Shown here: one piece after another, positions 1 to 8,417 of the stretch
Layout: every line of letters starts with the position of its first letter
Position numbering within the stretch: the first letter of the stretch is position 1
Assembly (NCBI GenBank): GCA_964647905.1
Contig: CAZYJR010000022.1
Location: 1-64,000 of the forward strand
Source: CAZYJR01 sp964647905
GTDB taxonomy: Bacteria; Desulfobacterota; DSM-4660; Desulfatiglandales; HGW-15
DNA: 64,000 bases
Direction: 5' to 3'
Notes under the pieces: generated by a model
Told to the model about the DNA's origin: nothing
Database searches by the model: none
The model's input: only the letters and a program-made list of their open reading frames with translations
Translations under genes and position numbers: made by a program

Positions 1-20
1 GCCTGTCCGGTTTGACGAGG

Positions 21-42
21 GGGAGGGGTTCACCCCCCTCCC
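21..42. repeat. GC-rich inverted repeat upstream of lexA
   Basis: GGGAGGGG (21-28) and CCCCTCCC (35-42) form a perfect 8-bp stem with a 6-nt loop, about 45 bp before lexA. No T-run follows, so it is not a clear intrinsic terminator. It could be the 3' end signal of a gene to the left or an operator in the lexA leader. No recognisable LexA box was found. Confidence 0.35.
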
Positions 43-88
43 TACTCTACGGCTCGTCCGAGAATCCCAAAACCGAAGGGGAGGCATG

Positions 89-694
89 ATGAAGCTGACC
101 GATAAGCAAAAGGCCTTCCTGGCCTATCTCTCCCGGTACCAGGAGGAGTGGGGGCGGCCGCCGAGCTTTGAGGAGATCCGAGGGCACTTCGGCTTTCGAT
201 CCTACAACACGGTGACCACCTACCTCAAGCACCTGGAGAGGAAGGGCTATGTCAGGCTCCCGGAGAAGAAGAACCGAAAAAGGGGGATCCGGGTGATCCG
301 CCCGTTGGAGTCCCGGAGCTTCGAGGTGCCGCTACTGGGCAGGGTGGCGGCCGGGAAGCCCCTCGAGGCGGTGGAGGACAAGGACGTGATCGAGGTCCCG
401 CCCTCCATGGCCTCCGGGGGCGAGCACTTCGTGCTGGTGGTCGCCGGGGACTCCATGCGGGACGAGGGCATCCTGGACGGGGACTACGTGGTGGTCAGGA
501 GGCAGCCCACGGCTGAGAACGGCGATACCGTGGTGGCTCTCCTGGAAAACGAGGCCACTGTGAAGAAGTACTACCGCATGCCGGGGTACGTGGAGCTCAG
601 GCCCGCACACCAGGGGATGGCTTCGATCATTGTGCGGGAGGGGGACCTGCGCATAGAGGGAAAAGTGGTAGGGGTGATCAGGCATTACAAGTGA
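89..694 (+). CDS. lexA: LexA repressor (SOS regulator, S24 family)
   Basis: Transcriptional repressor of the SOS regulon that self-cleaves when RecA filaments form on damaged DNA. An N-terminal winged helix (residues 1-70, starting KLTDKQKAFLAYL) is followed by the S24 latch domain. The scissile Ala88-Gly89 sits in LLGRVAAGK, catalytic Ser122 in AGDSMRDEGI and Lys159 in NEATVKKY, so autoproteolysis should be intact. Its length of 201 residues is typical. ATG at 89 is preferred over ATG at 86 because GGGGAGG at 78-84 then has usable spacing. It heads a cassette with an ImuB-like remnant and dnaE2, the usual arrangement of inducible mutagenesis operons, so it probably represses both itself and them. 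Confidence 0.93.
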   Translation: MKLTDKQKAFLAYLSRYQEEWGRPPSFEEIRGHFGFRSYNTVTTYLKHLERKGYVRLPEKKNRKRGIRVIRPLESRSFEVPLLGRVAAGKPLEAVEDKDVIEVPPSMASGGEHFVLVVAGDSMRDEGILDGDYVVVRRQPTAENGDTVVALLENEATVKKYYRMPGYVELRPAHQGMASIIVREGDLRIEGKVVGVIRHYK

Positions 695-708
695 GCCCCG
701 GGTTTGGT

Positions 709-1267
709 ATGGAACGACACATCATACACCTCCATGTGCCCGCCTTCCCCATTGCGGTGGAGCGTGCGGCCCGCCCGGAGCCTGTCGCTCCTCCGGGAGC
801 TGGGCATAACCCTCGTGGGGGAGATCGCGTCCCTGGACCCGGCCTTGCTCAAGCCGCTTTTCGGCAGGCGGGCCCTTGTGATCCACAGGCGGGCCCGGGG
901 GATCGACCCCACCCCGGTATACCCTCCCGGCAGGGCCCCGGCGCTGAGACAAGAGCAGGCGTTCCCCGAGGGGGAAAACGACGAGCACCGGCTCCTGCGC
1001 GCGCTTTACCGCCTGGTGGAGGCCTGCGGCCGCAGGCTCAGGGAGCGGAGAGAAGCGCCTCTTTCCGGGACCCTGCTCCTTCGCTATGCCGACAGGCGGG
1101 AGGTATCGCGCCGGGTCTCCTTTAACGGGGAGACGGCCTGCGGGCGGCAGCTCTCCCTCTTTTCCAGGGAGCCTTCGCCCGGAGAGGCCCGGGCCGTCCT
1201 CACCCGTGCCCTGGACCGGATCAGGGCCCGTCACGGCGACCGAGCCATAGATTACGGCGTGATCTGA
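709..1267 (+). pseudogene. imuB: ImuB/DinB-like Y-family polymerase gene with internal deletion
   Basis: ATG at 709 opens a reading frame with a Y-family N-terminus (IIHLHVPAFPIAVERAARPE). This is ImuB-like in lacking the catalytic Asp of DinB (LDMDAFF). Around 780 the homology jumps in another frame to the helix-hairpin-helix and little-finger part (LLRELGITLVGEIASLD, then GIDPTPVYPP). It ends with a beta-clamp motif QLSLF (encoded near 1147-1161) and stops at 1267. The palm and fingers, roughly 150-190 codons in relatives, are missing and the junction is out of frame. A short product could only arise from the second frame, for example from TTG at 704. The gene lies between lexA and dnaE2, where imuB or dinP normally sits. 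Assembly error is possible. Confidence 0.75.
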
Positions 1268-1292
1268 TTCTTTATCTTTGGAGGCTGGCGGC

Positions 1293-4200
1293 ATGGGAAG
1301 GGACTCGCAGGGCGGCGGCGCGTTCGCCCACCTCCATGTCCACTCCTACTACTCCCGGGGGTGGGGCATCCCGGGTGTGGAAGAGCTCTGCCGCGCGGCG
1401 CGGGAAAAGGGCATGGAGGCCCTCGCCCTCACCGATACCAACGGTCTCTACGGCCTGATTCCCTTTGTGGAGGCGGCCGGAGAGGCGGGGATCAACCCGG
1501 TGGTGGGAAGCGAGCTCGTCTCCGGCCGGCACCGCGCGGTGTGCCTGGTGCGCGACGAGGACGGGTATGCCAACCTCTGCCGGCTGATATCCCGGATTCA
1601 CTGCGATCCGGGCTTCGAGCTCCCGGCCGCCCTCAGGGAGAAGCGCCGCGGCCTGGTGGTGCTCTCGGACGATGCCCCGCTCCTGAAAGCGCTCCGCCGC
1701 GACGGGGCGGGAGACCTCTTCGTGGAGATCTCTCCCGGCCACGGCATGTCCAGGGCCCTGGCCCTTTCCCGGGAGACGGGCATCCCTCCCGTGGCCACCA
1801 ACCGGGTCTGCCTGCTCTCCAGGGAAGACTTTTCTCTCCACCGCATCCTCCGGGCCGTGGCCCTGAATACCAAGCTCTCCCGGCTGAGCCCGGCCGATAC
1901 GGCATACGAGGAGAGTTTCCTCGCCTCGCCCGGGGAGATGATCCACAGATTCCCCCATGCACCGCACGCCGTCCGGAACACCTTGGAGGCGGCCTCGCGT
2001 TGCCGCACCGAATGGTCCTTCGACCGGGTGGTGTTCCCCAGGTTTGAGAGGATGTCCGACCGGGAGGCGTGGGAGCGGCTTCGCCAGGCCGCGGTCGAGG
2101 GGTGCCGGAGGCGATACGGCCGCATCACCCCCGGAGTGCGGGAGCGGCTGGAACATGAGATGGGAATAATCCGGGACAAGGGCTTCGCACATTACTTCCT
2201 GGTGGTGGCCGACATCACCCGCCGCGGCCTTCGCTCCTGCGGTAGGGGGAGCGCGGCGGCCTCCATCGTGGCCTATGCCCTGGGGATCACCCACGTGGAC
2301 CCCATCCGGCACGGATTGTTCTTCGAGCGGTTCCTGAACCCGGACCGGGCCGACCCCCCGGATATCGACGTGGACTTCGCCTGGGACGAGCGCCACCTGG
2401 TGCTTGACTACGTCTTCGCCCGATACGGCCACGGACGGGCCGCCATGGTGGCAAATCACAACACCTACGGCCGGAGGTCGGCCGTGCGCGAGGTGGCCAA
2501 GGTCTTCGGTTTGACCGAGGAGGAGATCGCCAGGGCTTCGCAGGGCCGATCGCGGCCCGCCCCGGGCGGCCGGCCCTGGGATGTGATCCGGGGTGCGGCC
2601 GCCCGATTGGACGACCACCTGAACCACCTCTCGGTCCACTGCGGGGGCGTGGTCATCGCGCCCGACGAGATTCGCCGCTACTGCCCGGTGGAGGTCTCGG
2701 CAGGGGGCCTGCAGGTGCTCCAGTGGGAAAAGGACGCGGTTGAGGAGGCCGGGCTGGTCAAGATCGATCTCCTGGGAAACCGGAGCCTGGCGGTCATCCG
2801 CGACTGCCTCTCCATGGTGGAGCGAAACCACGGCCGCCGCATCGACTACGCGGCGTGGGACCCGGTGGGCGACCCTGAGACCGCCGCGGTCTTTTACCGG
2901 GCCGAGACCATGGGGGTCTTCTACTTCGAGAGCCCGGCCACCCGCCAGGTCCTCACCAAGGCGGCTCACGGCCTCTCCCTGGAAGAGTACCTCCGCATGG
3001 ACCACTTCCACATGAACGTGGTGGTGACCTCGATCATCCGCCCGGCCTCCAACCGGAGCATTCGGGACTGGGTCTCCAGGCTCCACGGCGCCCCCTGGGA
3101 GCCGCCGCACCCCCTGCTCCGGCCGGTGCTGGCCGAGACCCTGGGCGTCATGGTCTTCCAGGAGCAACTCAGCCGGGCGGCCATGGCCATGGCCGGCTTC
3201 TCCCCGGCCGAGGCCGACACCCTGAGAAAGGTGGTGAGCAAGAAGGACCGGGAGAGGAAGCTCCGGCACTTCCACGCCCGATTCCTCGAGGGAGCCAGGC
3301 TGCGGGGGGTGGACCCCCGGGCGGCCCGGGAGACATGGGACATGATGATGGGCTTTGACGGCTACAGCTTCTGCAAGCCCCACTCGGCCAGCTACACCAT
3401 GGTGGCCTACAAGTCCGCCTGGCTCAGGGCCCACTACCCGGCCGAGTTCATGGCCTCGGTCGTATCCAACGGCGGAGGGTATTACTCCACCTACGGGTAT
3501 CTCTCGGAGGCGAGGCGTATGGGCCTCGAGATCCTCCCGCCTGACGCCAATCTGAGCGACATCGCCTACACGGGCAAGGGCAAGTCGGTCCGGGCGGGGC
3601 TGATGCAGGTAAGGGACCTGCGCCGCGAGGCCCGCGAGGCCCTGGTCCACGAAAGGTCGCGCAGCGGGCCCTTCACCTCGCTGGGCTCTTTCCTGGACCG
3701 GATGAGGCCCCATGTGCAGTTCCAGGACGTCCGCTCCCTGATACGCGCCGGGTGTCTGGACTCCATGGCCGCCCCGGGCGGCCGCCCGGGACTCCTCCGC
3801 GAGGCCCTGGGTTTTTTCCAAACCGAGACCGACCCGGTCCAGGGCCGGCTGTTCCCCGACCGGGGCCTGAAGGAGCGCATCCGGTCCAAGCCCATGTCCA
3901 AAGAGGTCCTGGCCGCCATGGAGTACGAGGCCCTGGGGCTCCCCCTCTCCATCCACCCCCTCGAGCTCTATGATCGGGCCCTGAAAAGAATACGGCCCAT
4001 GCCCGCCGGGGAGCTCCCCTCCCGGCCGGGCTCATTGGTCACCCTGGCGGGCTGGCCGGTGACCTCCAAGACCGTCAAGACCCGGGACGGCGATCCCATG
4101 ACCTTCATGTCCTTCGAGGACCAAACCGCCCTCTATGAAGCGGTCTTCTTCCCCCGGGAGTACAGGCGCTTCAGCCCCGTTCTGGAGGAGGACCGCCCCT

Positions 4201-4310
4201 ATCTGATCAAGGGCAGGGTGGAGGAGGAGTTCGGGGCAATAACAGTCAACGTGGGCTGGATCGGAGATCTGGCAAGAGCCGGCGGCTCGAATCCGACGAG
4301 GCGCCTCTGA
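1293..4310 (+). CDS. dnaE2: Error-prone DNA polymerase III alpha subunit DnaE2 (ImuC)
   Basis: Translesion C-family DNA polymerase of about 1005 residues. An N-terminal PHP domain (AHLHVHSYYSRGWG) is followed by the polymerase core with the catalytic PPDIDVDF motif (near residue 360), a tandem helix-hairpin-helix region and a C-terminal OB fold (VTLAGWPVTSKTVKTRDGDP). Length and the missing C-terminal tail of replicative DnaE fit DnaE2. ATG at 1293 is chosen because GGAGG at 1280-1284 lies 8 nt upstream; an in-frame TTG at 1278 lacks this. It is third in the lexA cassette. DnaE2 normally works with ImuB on the sliding clamp, so the broken ImuB-like gene just upstream raises the question of how it is recruited. 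No imuA was seen. Confidence 0.93.
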   Translation: MGRDSQGGGAFAHLHVHSYYSRGWGIPGVEELCRAAREKGMEALALTDTNGLYGLIPFVEAAGEAGINPVVGSELVSGRHRAVCLVRDEDGYANLCRLISRIHCDPGFELPAALREKRRGLVVLSDDAPLLKALRRDGAGDLFVEISPGHGMSRALALSRETGIPPVATNRVCLLSREDFSLHRILRAVALNTKLSRLSPADTAYEESFLASPGEMIHRFPHAPHAVRNTLEAASRCRTEWSFDRVVFPRFERMSDREAWERLRQAAVEGCRRRYGRITPGVRERLEHEMGIIRDKGFAHYFLVVADITRRGLRSCGRGSAAASIVAYALGITHVDPIRHGLFFERFLNPDRADPPDIDVDFAWDERHLVLDYVFARYGHGRAAMVANHNTYGRRSAVREVAKVFGLTEEEIARASQGRSRPAPGGRPWDVIRGAAARLDDHLNHLSVHCGGVVIAPDEIRRYCPVEVSAGGLQVLQWEKDAVEEAGLVKIDLLGNRSLAVIRDCLSMVERNHGRRIDYAAWDPVGDPETAAVFYRAETMGVFYFESPATRQVLTKAAHGLSLEEYLRMDHFHMNVVVTSIIRPASNRSIRDWVSRLHGAPWEPPHPLLRPVLAETLGVMVFQEQLSRAAMAMAGFSPAEADTLRKVVSKKDRERKLRHFHARFLEGARLRGVDPRAARETWDMMMGFDGYSFCKPHSASYTMVAYKSAWLRAHYPAEFMASVVSNGGGYYSTYGYLSEARRMGLEILPPDANLSDIAYTGKGKSVRAGLMQVRDLRREAREALVHERSRSGPFTSLGSFLDRMRPHVQFQDVRSLIRAGCLDSMAAPGGRPGLLREALGFFQTETDPVQGRLFPDRGLKERIRSKPMSKEVLAAMEYEALGLPLSIHPLELYDRALKRIRPMPAGELPSRPGSLVTLAGWPVTSKTVKTRDGDPMTFMSFEDQTALYEAVFFPREYRRFSPVLEEDRPYLIKGRVEEEFGAITVNVGWIGDLARAGGSNPTRRL

Positions 4311-4355
4311 TAAGGCCCAATTTCCCTTCCAGTAAAAGAAAAGAGGCTTGAGAAC

Positions 4356-4383
4356 GGAACCGGGGTATCTCTGAGAATCTCTA
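4356..4383 (+). promoter_or_regulatory. Candidate ECF-sigma promoter
   Basis: GGAACC (4356-4361), a 16-bp spacer and TCTCTA (4378-4383) resemble the GGAAC/TC pattern of ECF (RpoE-like) promoters. It lies about 50 bp before the ECF sigma gene, so autoregulation is likely. The consensus is loose and the assignment is inference. Confidence 0.4.
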
Positions 4384-4430
4384 TATCTGCTGCGCAGGTT
4401 TTTCAATTCAGAGCTGTTCAATGGTCATAA

Positions 4431-5027
4431 ATGAGCGAGCACCAGGATAGACTGCTTTCCAGTGAAGATCTTATGGTTCGAGTGGCCAAGGGGGACCGGT
4501 CTGCATTTGAAATCCTGGTGAGACGGCATCAACAAGGTGTGTTGAACCTCACATATCGCTTTGTGGGGAGCGAGGCGAGGGCCGAGGACTTGGCTCAAGA
4601 GGTATTTATTCGTGTCTGGAAGGCCGCCGGGCGTTATAGGCCCACCGCCAAATTCAGCACCTGGATTTATCGCATTGCAACGAATCTGTGTCTGAATGAG
4701 GTGAGATCTTCCCTTCGCAGGAAGCTCGTGTTTTTCTCTTCTGATGGCCGAGGGGGCGACCCTGGAGGCGGGGACTTTGAACAGAATCCTGGCCGATTGT
4801 CGTCCCCCGAAGATCTCCTGATTACAGCTGAGAGGAAGCGACAAGTCCTCACCGCCCTTCAAAGCCTGCCAGCCAATCAGCGATTGGCCGTGATCCTAAA
4901 GAGGTACCACGATCTCTCCTACAAGGAGATTGCTCGGATCCTGGGGTGCTCGGTATCAGCCGTAGAATCCCTGCTGGTACGGGCAAGAAGGAATCTTCAC
5001 AAGAAATTGAGCCCATATGAAGAATAG
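4431..5027 (+). CDS. ECF-family RNA polymerase sigma factor (RpoE-like)
   Basis: Alternative sigma factor of 198 residues. Region 2 (residues 15-85: GDRSAFEILVRRHQ, AEDLAQEVFIRVWKAAGRY, FSTWIYRIATN) binds core enzyme and the -10 element. Region 4 (residues 135-190: LPANQRLAVILKRYHDLSYKEIARILGCS) contains the helix-turn-helix for the -35 element. The two are joined by a Ser/Gly-rich linker. The next gene encodes a zinc-finger anti-sigma factor, the usual partner. The following genes for a periplasmic sensor-like protein and ABC permeases suggest it responds to an envelope or metal signal and drives this operon from the GGAACC-type promoter upstream. The ECF subgroup cannot be fixed from sequence reading alone. 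Confidence 0.9.
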   Translation: MSEHQDRLLSSEDLMVRVAKGDRSAFEILVRRHQQGVLNLTYRFVGSEARAEDLAQEVFIRVWKAAGRYRPTAKFSTWIYRIATNLCLNEVRSSLRRKLVFFSSDGRGGDPGGGDFEQNPGRLSSPEDLLITAERKRQVLTALQSLPANQRLAVILKRYHDLSYKEIARILGCSVSAVESLLVRARRNLHKKLSPYEE

Positions 5028-5109
5028 AAGCAGGTTTTTCGTTCGCGGGTTGTTTGATTTTTCAGAGAAGAGATTGATCCGGAAATGTCGAAAGAGCGAA
5101 AAGACAAGA

Positions 5110-5598
5110 ATGAAATGCCGTAAAGTGGAAAAGAGACTCTCCGCCTACCAGGACGGGGAGGTCAGCGAAGGGGAGCGCCTCCTCATCAAGGCCCACCTTG
5201 CAGACTGCCCGGAGTGCTCCAAGCAGTACAAAGAGCTGCAGCAGGTGTGGGAAACCCTGGACAATTTGCCTGATATCCAAGCCGCGCCTGGATTCTATTC
5301 TGGAATCCACCGGAGAATATCCGATCCGAGGAAAGACCGCTCCGGCGTTCGAATACGAAGGCTCTTTCAAGTTCTTCCCTCTCCTTTGGCCGTAGGGGCC
5401 CCGCTGCTCGTGGGATTACTCATGGGGATCTATCTGGGAAGCGTTCTCCTGGAGGAGGGTTTGCCTCCACTCCAACGGCATCAGCCCAGCCATGACCACG
5501 TGAGCCTGGCATCCATCAGGACTTTTGACGCCGTCCCTCCCGGCACCTTGGCCCATGGGTACTTGGCCATGGCCGGTTCTCAAGAGGAGGCATACTAA
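5110..5598 (+). CDS. Zinc-finger (zf-HC2) membrane anti-sigma factor
   Basis: Binds the ECF sigma factor at the membrane and holds it inactive. From the ATG at 5110 the ZAS signature is complete: Cys3, His29, Cys33, Cys36 (HLADCPEC). A cytoplasmic sigma-binding region follows, then one membrane span (about residues 98-118, LAVGAPLLVGLLMGIYLGS) and a short periplasmic tail. An in-frame ATG at 5017 would add 31 basic residues and overlap the sigma gene; neither start has a strong ribosome site, and 5110 places the first zinc ligand as in relatives. It overlaps the next gene by one base (TAATG). The periplasmic tail ends in residues with no recognised domain. Confidence 0.8.
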   Translation: MKCRKVEKRLSAYQDGEVSEGERLLIKAHLADCPECSKQYKELQQVWETLDNLPDIQAAPGFYSGIHRRISDPRKDRSGVRIRRLFQVLPSPLAVGAPLLVGLLMGIYLGSVLLEEGLPPLQRHQPSHDHVSLASIRTFDAVPPGTLAHGYLAMAGSQEEAY

Positions 5599-6083
5599 TG
5601 AGAGTAAAATGGTGGGTACTTGTTCTTATCCTTTCTTTGACCGTGAACGGCGCCGTTTTTGCGATTGTGGGATACAACTACTACTGTGACATTTTTTTCA
5701 CGCCTTCCCCTTCTTGCCCCGTGTACTCAACAGGTGGACATCTTTACAAAGAGCTGGGGCTATCATCATCCCAGCTCAAAAGAATGGATTCCCTGGCTCA
5801 CGTATTTCATGCCAAGCTGGAAAGGCTGGGTTCCAGAATGCATGGAAAAAGAGGACTGTTGGTTGACCTTTTAAGACAGGAACCAATAGATTTGGAAAAG
5901 GTAGAGCACTTGCGTAAAGATATTGCCAATATACAGGATGAAATCCAGAGAGAAGTGATTGCTCACATTCAAGAGATCAAGGACATTCTGGACCCTGAGC
6001 AGGAAAAGCGCTTTTTCGATCTACTACGCACCAGCATGGAAAATGAAGGGGATTTCTTGTTATCCAAGGATAGAGGCAAATGA
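5598..6083 (+). CDS. Periplasmic heavy-metal-sensor/Spy-CpxP-like protein
   Basis: A 161-residue protein with an N-terminal membrane segment or uncleaved signal (residues 5-25) followed by a mostly helical periplasmic part. The order is LGLSSSQLKRMDSL, then a long amphipathic helix pair, then a DILDPEQEKRFFDLL ending. This pattern of LTPEQ-like helices is shared by Spy/CpxP chaperones and CnrX/ZraP-type metal sensors. No Cys-His metal cluster is obvious apart from two Cys near residues 30-40. Lying directly after the anti-sigma factor and before the ABC exporter genes, it is a reasonable candidate for the signal-sensing arm of the system. The family call is by helix pattern, not strong identity. 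Confidence 0.6.
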   Translation: MRVKWWVLVLILSLTVNGAVFAIVGYNYYCDIFFTPSPSCPVYSTGGHLYKELGLSSSQLKRMDSLAHVFHAKLERLGSRMHGKRGLLVDLLRQEPIDLEKVEHLRKDIANIQDEIQREVIAHIQEIKDILDPEQEKRFFDLLRTSMENEGDFLLSKDRGK

Positions 6084-7333
6084 TGCAGTTTCGTTATCTT
6101 ATCAAAGAGCTCTACTATCGCAAACGAAGAGCCTTGGCCGGGACCCTGGGGCTTTCCATAGGAGTGGCCCTTCTTATTCTTATCCACGCCGTGTCCGCGG
6201 GCTACCGTGAAGCGGCCCGCGCGCCTCTCCAAGAGATTGGGACTGACATAACCGTCCAGCGAAGCGGCAACGTTCCGGAAAAACTTGCAGGTCCTGTCTT
6301 TCCCTGTTCGGCCGTGACAATCCGAGATGAAGATGTGAAAAGGATCGAGACATTGCCAGGGGTAAGCGGAGTAGGCAAGGCCGTCCTGCTTTGGGTCTTC
6401 GATCCCAAGAGGGCATGGATCGTTCTGGGGGTTGAGCAGCAAAATTCCATAGGTCCTTCCATTCTTGGCAACTCTGTAATTGAGGGACGCTTTCTCAAGA
6501 AAGACAAGCCGGAAGCAGTAGTGGAAGTTTCCTATGCCCGCCAGTTCGGCATCAAGGTGGGAGGCACCATTTCAGTGGCGGGGAGAGACTATCCGGTGGT
6601 CGGACTTGTAGATGCATCCGGAGTAGCCAAAATTGCGGTGGCCAATGTCTATCTACCGCTCTCGGAGGCCCAAAGGCTTGCGGCCTCATCCAAAGAGCTG
6701 CAGGCGGTCTCTCCGTTCAACCCCGGTGATGTGAACCTCCTCTTTCTAAGAGCGGACCAAGAAAAAATAGGCGATTTGTCTTCAGCCCTGAGGACTATGA
6801 TGGGAATGAATGCTACCATCGGCACTCCTGATTCCTTCTTGAGGCTGCTTGGCAGCATGTTTGCCCTCTCCGATAAATTTGCCCTGAGTGCATCCTTTAT
6901 TGCCATCCTTGTTGCCGTATTGATTGCCTTCAAGACCATGGCAGGCAACGTGACCGAACGGGCAAAAGAGATCGGGGTCCTCAAGGCCGCCGGGTGGACG
7001 AACCGCAATGTCGTGACCCAGCTCGTGGTAGAATCGGTAGTCGAATGTCTCCTGGCAGGTATTCTCGGGTTGTTAATAGCCCTCGTTGCCGCCTATGGGA
7101 TAAGTTTTCTCCGAGTCCACATCCCCATCCCGTGGGAGATGAGCCCTCGGCCCCACTTTCTGCCGGGCGGCGGAGATCAGCTCTTCAAGACCCTCAGGCT
7201 TCCAGTTCAGGTATCCTGGACTTTGGCCTTGTTCGCCGTTGTTGTCTCCGGGGTGATCGGATGCCTCACAGCGGCTCTGCTGGGAAGAAGCATTTCAAGA
7301 ATCAAACCTTCGGAGGTCTTGCGGCATGAATAA
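6080..7333 (+). CDS. FtsX/MacB-type ABC transporter permease (first copy)
   Basis: Inner-membrane permease of 417 residues with the FtsX/LolC/MacB layout. One N-terminal span (residues 20-42) is followed by a large periplasmic MacB-PCD-like domain (about 43-260) and three C-terminal spans (about 270-300, 320-350, 375-400), with the coupling region GNVTERAKEIGVLKAAGWT between. Proteins of this class extract substrates from membrane or periplasm by mechanotransmission rather than classic transport. It overlaps both neighbours by a few bases and shares its ATPase with a paralogous permease at 8418-9659, so the two probably form a heterodimer. The substrate is unknown. Confidence 0.82.
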   Translation: MMQFRYLIKELYYRKRRALAGTLGLSIGVALLILIHAVSAGYREAARAPLQEIGTDITVQRSGNVPEKLAGPVFPCSAVTIRDEDVKRIETLPGVSGVGKAVLLWVFDPKRAWIVLGVEQQNSIGPSILGNSVIEGRFLKKDKPEAVVEVSYARQFGIKVGGTISVAGRDYPVVGLVDASGVAKIAVANVYLPLSEAQRLAASSKELQAVSPFNPGDVNLLFLRADQEKIGDLSSALRTMMGMNATIGTPDSFLRLLGSMFALSDKFALSASFIAILVAVLIAFKTMAGNVTERAKEIGVLKAAGWTNRNVVTQLVVESVVECLLAGILGLLIALVAAYGISFLRVHIPIPWEMSPRPHFLPGGGDQLFKTLRLPVQVSWTLALFAVVVSGVIGCLTAALLGRSISRIKPSEVLRHE

Positions 7334-7994
7334 CGGAGCGATCTTAACAGCTACCCGTCTCAGTAAGAAATACGGCGATCTTGAAGTGGTCAAGGACGTC
7401 TCCCTTTCCATCGGACAGGGAGAATTCGTATGCCTTGCAGGGAAATCAGGGAGCGGCAAGACTACGCTTCTATCACTCCTCTCAGGCCTTGAGCGGCCCA
7501 CGTCCGGTCACGTAGAACTCGACGGCAGGGATATCGCCAGGGCGAGCGAAGACGAACTCGCACTTTTCCGGAGGGAGAATGTGGGTTTTATCTTTCAATC
7601 ATTCAATTTGATACCGACGCTTTCGGCCTGGGAGAATGTGGTCTTGCCTCTTTTTCCCGTAAAAATCGCGGGCGAGGAAAGGAAGCGGCGGGCGGCCGAG
7701 CTCCTGGAAAGCATGGGACTGGAGGACCGGATGGAGCACCTGCCCTCAGCGCTCTCGGGAGGAGAGAAGCAGCGGGTGGCTATTGCCAGGGCCCTGGTTG
7801 CCCACCCCAAGGTCCTCTTCGCGGACGAGCCGACAGGCAACCTCGATTCTGGCACTGAAGACGCCATCATGGAGATCTTAAGCCGCCTCCACGCTCAGGA
7901 AGGTGCGGCCATTCTCATGGTCACACATGCAGTCGAACTGGCAAAACGCGCGGATCGATTGATCCGCATGCATGACGGGGAGGTTCTATCATGA
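7326..7994 (+). CDS. ABC transporter ATP-binding protein (LolD/MacB-like)
   Basis: A 222-residue nucleotide-binding subunit. Walker A GKSGSGKTT (near residues 39-47), Q-loop in NVGFIFQSFNLIPTL, signature LSGGEKQRVAIARAL, Walker B VLFADEPTGNLDSG and the switch His in MVTHAVE are all present, so ATP hydrolysis should be normal. The FQSFNLIPTL and DEPTGNLDS segments are typical of the LolD/MacB/FtsE family that pairs with FtsX-like permeases. It lies between two such permeases and overlaps the first by 8 bp, which suggests tight co-translation and one ATPase serving both. Confidence 0.88.
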   Translation: MNNGAILTATRLSKKYGDLEVVKDVSLSIGQGEFVCLAGKSGSGKTTLLSLLSGLERPTSGHVELDGRDIARASEDELALFRRENVGFIFQSFNLIPTLSAWENVVLPLFPVKIAGEERKRRAAELLESMGLEDRMEHLPSALSGGEKQRVAIARALVAHPKVLFADEPTGNLDSGTEDAIMEILSRLHAQEGAAILMVTHAVELAKRADRLIRMHDGEVLS

Positions 7995-8410
7995 AAGAGA
8001 TGCTCTTCGGTTGTCTATTGCTGGTCGCCACGTCCTTTTCCCCCGACGCCTATGCTGTTCGGGCCGGCGCCGCAAGTCCCACCAGGGTTGAGGTGCTCTT
8101 CATGAACCACGGCCCTCTTATGGACACGCTGGACAAGATGAAAGGCGTCTTCTCCGCCTGCGGCGACAGGATCCGTGTCTCCTGGTATGACTTCGAGAGC
8201 AAGGAGGGGGAGGATTTCAAGGCCCAAAAAGGGATTAATCGGCATGTGCCCCTGGTCATTTGGATCGACGGCAATGAGGTCCTAGAGGTGGGCCAAAAGC
8301 GAATAGAATTCGTTGGGTTTCCAACCGGTGCAGGACCGGCCTTTTTTCAAGGCAACTGGACCATGGAGGACTTGAAAACGGCCCTCGATCAGGCAATCGC
8401 ACAACAGTGA
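7991..8410 (+). CDS. Secreted thioredoxin-fold-like protein without CxxC
   Basis: A 139-residue exported protein with a signal peptide ending near PDAYA (residue 22). The mature part begins with a beta strand (VEVLFMNHGPLM), then a helix, a second strand (IRVSWYDFES) and a HVPLVIWIDGNE segment with the position of the cis-Pro strand of thioredoxin folds. Where thioredoxins carry CxxC there is MNHG, so thiol-disulfide activity is not expected; the lone mature Cys is in SACGD. It overlaps the ATPase gene by 4 bp and precedes the second permease. A substrate-binding or adaptor role for the exporter is plausible but unproven. The fold assignment is by eye. Confidence 0.55.
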   Translation: MKEMLFGCLLLVATSFSPDAYAVRAGAASPTRVEVLFMNHGPLMDTLDKMKGVFSACGDRIRVSWYDFESKEGEDFKAQKGINRHVPLVIWIDGNEVLEVGQKRIEFVGFPTGAGPAFFQGNWTMEDLKTALDQAIAQQ

Positions 8411-8417
8411 ATCCGCC

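Noticed and set aside
1..88. Search for a LexA box in the lexA leader
   Set aside because: No match to the Gram-positive type or to the enteric or Geobacter-like patterns I know was found. Only the GC-rich hairpin is visible.
1272..3956. 894-codon open frame on the minus strand opposite dnaE2
   Set aside because: It is a shadow of dnaE2 in GC-rich DNA. dnaE2 has full motif support, while the opposite frame has none and is rich in His, Gly and Pro.
5017..5109. Longer start for the anti-sigma factor
   Set aside because: The added residues are basic and lack family similarity, and the zinc motif begins right at the ATG at 5110. Not excluded by ribosome-site evidence.
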